Origin: Ferrovibrio sp964429465
GTDB lineage: Bacteria; Pseudomonadota; Alphaproteobacteria; Ferrovibrionales; Ferrovibrionaceae
Direction of reading: 5' to 3'
Length of the DNA: 7,853 nucleotides
Assembly (NCBI GenBank): GCA_964429465.1
Contig: CAYSCA010000155.1
Span: 1-7,853 of the forward strand
Shown here in pieces: positions 5,116 through 7,853 of this stretch; the stretch's first letter is position 1, and each line of letters begins with the position of its first letter. The position numbers and the translations under genes were made by a program. The notes under the pieces were generated by a model. The model saw nothing but the letters and a program-made list of their open reading frames with translations, had not been told where the DNA came from and did no database searches.

Positions 5116-6590
5116 CAGGCATTCCTTCCCTGGCTGTTTGCTTGCGTATCCGGCGCCACCGTCAGCGTCAGGCCGTCCAGCCGCATCACCCGGATGCTGC
5201 TGCCCGGTTCCAGGCGGTCCGGTCCGGCCGCCGCCCAGCGCTCACCATGCACGAAGACATGGCCTTGGCCGTCGCTCCATTGCAGCACCTTGCCCGGTGC
5301 GCCGATCATCTGCTCGATCCCCGTCTCCACCTTGCGCCGCTGCGCGCGCCACGCCAGGCGCAGGACGACCAGCGAGAAGCCGAGGCTGAACGCCGCGGCA
5401 CCGGCAATCACCGGCCAGGAAATCTCGAAAGCCGGCATCTCGGTATCGATCAGGATCATGGCGCCGAGAATGAAGGCGACGGCGCCGCCGAGTCCGAGAA
5501 TGCCGAAGGAAGGGGCGAATGCCTCGGCGATCATCAGTCCGACGCCGAGCGCGATCAGCGCCATGCCGGCGTAATCCACCGGCAGGGCGGCCAGCGCATA
5601 GAGGCCGGTCAGCAGGCAGATGGCGCCGACGGTTCCGGGATACAGCGCGCCGGGATTCATGAATTCGAAGATCAGGCCGTAGATGCCGATCATCATCAGG
5701 ATCAGGGCGACATTCGGATTGGTGATGGCCGCCAGCAATTCCGTGCGCCAGTCCGGCTCGATCCTGACGATCGCCCTGTCCCTGCTGGCGATCGCGATAT
5801 CGCTCTCGCCGACCCTGACCGTCCGGCCATCCATCTGCGCCAGCAGGTCGTCGAGGCCGGTCGCAACGATGTCGATCACATGCTGCGCCTGCGCGTCCCT
5901 GGCCGACAGGCTGACGCCTTCGCGCACGGCCCGCTCCGCCCAGTCGGCATTGCGCCCCCGCAGCTCGGCCAGGCCGCGGATATAGGCCGCAGCGTCGTTG
6001 ACCACCTTCCGCTCCATGGCGGTCGCCGGTTGCGGCGGCCGATCGGCGCTCCGCTCCCCGTCCTCCGTCTTGCGGTCGGATGAGTCCTTCTTCTCCTCAT
6101 CCTCGCTGCCGCCGAACGGCGAGCGGCCCCCGCCCAGCTGCACCGGCGTTGCTGCGCCGAGATTGGTGCCCGGCGTCATGGCGGCGACATGGCTGGCGTA
6201 AAGGATGTAGGTGCCGGCGCTGGCGGCCCGGGCACCGCCCGGATGCACATAGGTCGCGACCGGAATTTTCGCGCCGATAATGGCGCGGATGATGTCGCGC
6301 ATGGAGGAATCGAGGCCGCCCGGCGTATCCATCTGCAGCACGACCAGGGCCGCCCCGCGATTCTCGGCTTTGGCCAGACCGCGGATGACGTAATCGGCGC
6401 TGGCCGGCCCGATCGCGCCCTGGACCTGCAGGACCACGACGCTGCTGCCTTCCTGCCCGCCGGCACCGGAAACCAGGCCGGCGAGGCCAAGCAGGATCAG
6501 CAATACCGCCAGATGGCGGATCGCCCCCCGCGGAGTTTTTTTCGCCGTAACCATGGGATTCGAGATAGCGCTGTCGCCGGCAACGCACAT
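5115..6590 (-). CDS. Long-form NfeD membrane-bound serine protease
   Basis: A 491-residue ClpP-fold protease with membrane segments and an OB-fold tail (long NfeD class, often written nfeD). A signal segment lies at about 26-43 (HLAVLLILLGLAGLVSG). The protease domain covers about 50-255: MDTPGGLDSSM (87-97), the nucleophile S124 in RAASAGTYIL, and the probable general base K195 in ERKVVNDAAAYI, by analogy with the Ser-Lys dyad of Pyrococcus PH1510. Residues 160-190 are a charged, low-complexity insertion. About five membrane helices follow (roughly 293-311, 318-336, 341-359, 364-382, 392-412), then the NfeD OB-fold domain (about 425-482). The start at 6590 has an AGGA only three bases away; a second ATG at 6554 (M13) leaves a more typical signal peptide but has a poor ribosome site, so the start is uncertain. 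The stop overlaps the slipin start. The pair probably works in membrane protein quality control. Confidence 0.95.
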   Translation of the reverse strand: MCVAGDSAISNPMVTAKKTPRGAIRHLAVLLILLGLAGLVSGAGGQEGSSVVVLQVQGAIGPASADYVIRGLAKAENRGAALVVLQMDTPGGLDSSMRDIIRAIIGAKIPVATYVHPGGARAASAGTYILYASHVAAMTPGTNLGAATPVQLGGGRSPFGGSEDEEKKDSSDRKTEDGERSADRPPQPATAMERKVVNDAAAYIRGLAELRGRNADWAERAVREGVSLSARDAQAQHVIDIVATGLDDLLAQMDGRTVRVGESDIAIASRDRAIVRIEPDWRTELLAAITNPNVALILMMIGIYGLIFEFMNPGALYPGTVGAICLLTGLYALAALPVDYAGMALIALGVGLMIAEAFAPSFGILGLGGAVAFILGAMILIDTEMPAFEISWPVIAGAAAFSLGFSLVVLRLAWRAQRRKVETGIEQMIGAPGKVLQWSDGQGHVFVHGERWAAAGPDRLEPGSSIRVMRLDGLTLTVAPDTQANSQGRNA

Positions 6591-6733
6591 GCTTCCTGAT
6601 ACGGGCGATGACTGATGGGCGATGAATTCGCTATATGTTCTTTATCATCTCACCCGATGCGGTCCGCGCTCCGACATTCGTGGCTCGGCTACAATCCGAT
6701 GGCTGTCTGGCGTGGCACACCCCGAGACCCGGG

Positions 6734-7510
6734 TCAGTTTCGCCCGCCGCTGCGGCGCGCCAGCTTGTGGCTGTACATCATCTGGTCGGCCGCCGCCAAA
6801 GCCGAGCCGGGGTCCTCGCCGGGCTTCAGCGGATAGACGCCATAGGCGGCGTCCAGCGGCAGGGACTTGCCCTCCCAATGCAGCGGCCGGCGCTGGATCG
6901 CCGCAGCCAGCATATCGGCCTTCTCGCGGGCCTGCTGGGCATCGGTTTCGCTCAGGATCACGCCATATTCGTCCCCGCCGAGCCGCGCCAGCACGTCGAC
7001 CTCGCGGGTATTGTCGAGCAGGATCTGGCCAACCTGGATCAGGGCTGCATCGCCCGCCGCGTGGCCGTGCCTGTCGTTGATCTCCTTCAGCCCGTTCAGG
7101 TCGAAATAGATCAGCGCCGAAGGGCGGCCGTAGCGTTCGACATGCGCCATGGCGCGGCTGAGTTCGCGCACGAAGGCACGGCGGTTATACAGCGGCGTCA
7201 GCGTGTCGCGGTCGGCCAGGCGCTCAAGCTCGGCAAGCCGGTGCTTGGTGCGGTTCAGCTCGTTCCGCAGCACATCCACCTCGCCCATCAGCCGCATGAT
7301 GGCGTCGCGCACCCGCGGCGTCAGTTCGGTTTCCGGAATCCCCATGACGGTGGCGGTGGCCGCGGGCGGGGCGGTGGTGGCGGGCGGAGCGGGCGCCTGT
7401 CCGGGCGCGACCGGCAGAGGACGCGCCGCGCCGCCGGAAGCGCCCACCGTGGTGACGGGGACGCCGCCGGGACCCAGCCCAACCGGACGCCGATCCTCAA
7501 TCCTGGCCAT
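6734..7510 (-). CDS. Diguanylate cyclase, GGDEF domain without a sensor domain
   Basis: Probably makes the second messenger c-di-GMP from two GTP. The 258-residue protein has a disordered Pro/Ala/Gly-rich N-terminus (about 8-58), a predicted coiled coil (about 66-100, with VRDAIMRLMGEVDVLRNELN) that could drive dimerisation, and one GGDEF domain (about 100-252). D137 in YFDLNGLKEIND and G178-G179-D180-E181-Y182 (GGDEY, an accepted variant) form the active site. RxxD at 169-172, exactly five residues before GGDEY, is an intact inhibitory product-binding site. There is no membrane segment or sensory domain, so it is likely cytoplasmic. It is divergent from purE and is followed by a 143-base gap before the NfeD gene. 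The ribosome site is weak (GTGAGAA). Activity is predicted from motifs only. Confidence 0.93.
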   Translation of the reverse strand: MARIEDRRPVGLGPGGVPVTTVGASGGAARPLPVAPGQAPAPPATTAPPAATATVMGIPETELTPRVRDAIMRLMGEVDVLRNELNRTKHRLAELERLADRDTLTPLYNRRAFVRELSRAMAHVERYGRPSALIYFDLNGLKEINDRHGHAAGDAALIQVGQILLDNTREVDVLARLGGDEYGVILSETDAQQAREKADMLAAAIQRRPLHWEGKSLPLDAAYGVYPLKPGEDPGSALAAADQMMYSHKLARRSGGRN

Positions 7511-7601
7511 TTCTCACGCCGAACATGGCTTCATTCCGTTAAAGGCCGCCCGCCGGGAGCCCGGCCCGCCTCCTCCACCCATTCAGAAACCAGTGAAGCC
7601 T

Positions 7602-7658
7602 GCCGACCATTAACAAATCATGGTGTTAACGACATTTGGGTCAATATTGATGGTCGGC
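7602..7658. repeat. Nested inverted repeats in the GGDEF/purE gap
   Basis: Outer arms GCCGACCAT (7602-7610) and ATGGTCGGC (7650-7658) are perfect 9-base inverted copies. Inside lie TTAACA (7610-7615) and TGTTAA (7624-7629), an 8-base-spaced inverted repeat, and the 10-base palindrome TCAATATTGA (7641-7650). The block is AT-rich in its centre and sits about 80-135 bases upstream of the predicted purE transcription start. It may be a compound operator or a small folded element; no family is recognised. Confidence 0.5.
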
Positions 7659-7702
7659 GCCGCGCCCGGCAATCGCAAGGGCTGGGACCATTCTGGGGCC
7701 GC

Positions 7703-7730
7703 TTTACAGCCCGGCCTCGCTCCCTATAAT
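7703..7730 (+). promoter_or_regulatory. Sigma-70 type promoter of purE
   Basis: TTTACA (7703-7708, five of six bases of the -35 consensus) and a perfect TATAAT (7725-7730) are separated by 16 bases. Transcription would begin near 7737, giving a leader of about 25 bases that holds the AGGAG ribosome site at 7748-7752. This is the best promoter in the window. Confidence 0.7.
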
Positions 7731-7761
7731 CCGCGCCTTTCCGCGACAGGAGCATGACACG

Positions 7762-7853
7762 ATGGCGCCGCGTAAATCGCCTCTGGTCGGCATCATCATG
7801 GGCAGCCAGTCCGACTGGGCGACCATGCGGCATGCCGCAGAGATCCTGAGCCT
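7762..7853 (+). CDS. purE: PurE, N5-carboxyaminoimidazole ribonucleotide mutase, 5' part only
   Basis: Purine biosynthesis enzyme that converts N5-CAIR to CAIR. Only the first 30 residues are in the window, starting MAPRKSPLVGIIMGSQSDWA. The motif GIIMGSQSDWATM (10-22) is the glycine-rich, phosphate-binding start of PurE proteins, including the conserved SD pair. The ATG at 7762 is in frame with this motif; an ATG at 7754 is out of frame. AGGAG lies nine bases upstream. Divergent from the GGDEF gene. The downstream part, and purK that often follows, are beyond the window. Confidence 0.93.
   Translation, partial: MAPRKSPLVGIIMGSQSDWATMRHAAEILS

Larger units (their letters stand above)
7511..7761. 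other. Divergent intergenic region between the GGDEF gene and purE
   Basis: This 251-base stretch separates two divergently read genes. It contains a strong purE promoter near its right end, a nested set of inverted repeats in its AT-richer middle (7602-7658), and a GC-rich part next to the GGDEF gene in which I saw no clear promoter for that gene. Confidence 0.6.

Noticed and set aside
4021..5574. A 517-codon plus-strand open frame across the HTH-TorD, slipin and NfeD genes
   Set aside because: Spans three real genes on the opposite strand and an AT-rich gap; no recognisable domain. A shadow of high GC.
5142..6083. A 313-codon plus-strand open frame inside the NfeD gene
   Set aside because: Fully antisense to a clear protease gene, with Arg/His/Asp-rich composition and no domain.
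6719..6732. CCCG/CGGG inverted repeat after the GGDEF stop as a terminator
   Set aside because: Only a four-base stem and no U run in the transcript direction.
7610..7630. CtrA-type binding site
   Set aside because: TTAA and TTAAC are present but 12 bases apart, not the seven required by the consensus.
6635..7729. A 364-codon plus-strand open frame over the GGDEF gene and the purE promoter
   Set aside because: Antisense to the diguanylate cyclase and runs over its control region and into the purE promoter; no similarity to any family I recognise.

Overview
This window is dense, high-GC bacterial DNA, most likely from an alphaproteobacterium of the Rhodospirillales type. That guess rests on the GC-rich codon choice, the sequence style of the FDH3-type formate dehydrogenase genes, and a GGDEF gene lying divergent to purE. 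I could not run a search to confirm it. The window holds seven complete or partial genes on the minus strand and the start of one gene on the plus strand. No RNA gene, insertion sequence or CRISPR array was seen.

Reading in the direction of transcription (right to left), the left half is a respiratory formate dehydrogenase operon. It begins with an unusual protein (4187-3378) in which a YdaS/Cro-like DNA-binding domain is fused to a TorD-family Tat-proofreading chaperone. Next come a 65-residue twin-arginine small protein (3351-3154), the molybdopterin catalytic subunit with a Tat signal and cysteine, not selenocysteine, at the active site (3137-243), and the 4Fe-4S beta subunit, cut by the left edge (218-1). 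The cytochrome b subunit would be expected just outside the window. The first gene would supply a chaperone and perhaps a regulator, the catalytic subunit is exported folded with its cofactor, and the beta subunit carries electrons towards the membrane quinone pool.

Upstream of this operon lies a 160-base AT-richer gap (4188-4347) with an unusual concentration of short palindromes and a good candidate sigma-54 promoter. Beyond it is a translationally coupled pair: a long NfeD-type membrane serine protease (6590-5115) and its slipin/stomatin partner (5115-4348). Their stop and start codons overlap in TGATG.

The right end holds a single-domain diguanylate cyclase with an intact inhibitory site (7510-6734). 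It is divergent from purE, whose first 30 codons are present (7762 onward). The gap between them contains a strong sigma-70 promoter for purE and a nested set of inverted repeats.

The most interesting item is the HTH-TorD fusion together with the palindrome cluster in front of it. It suggests a regulator that could couple maturation of the formate dehydrogenase to transcription of its own operon. This is an inference and has not been tested here.
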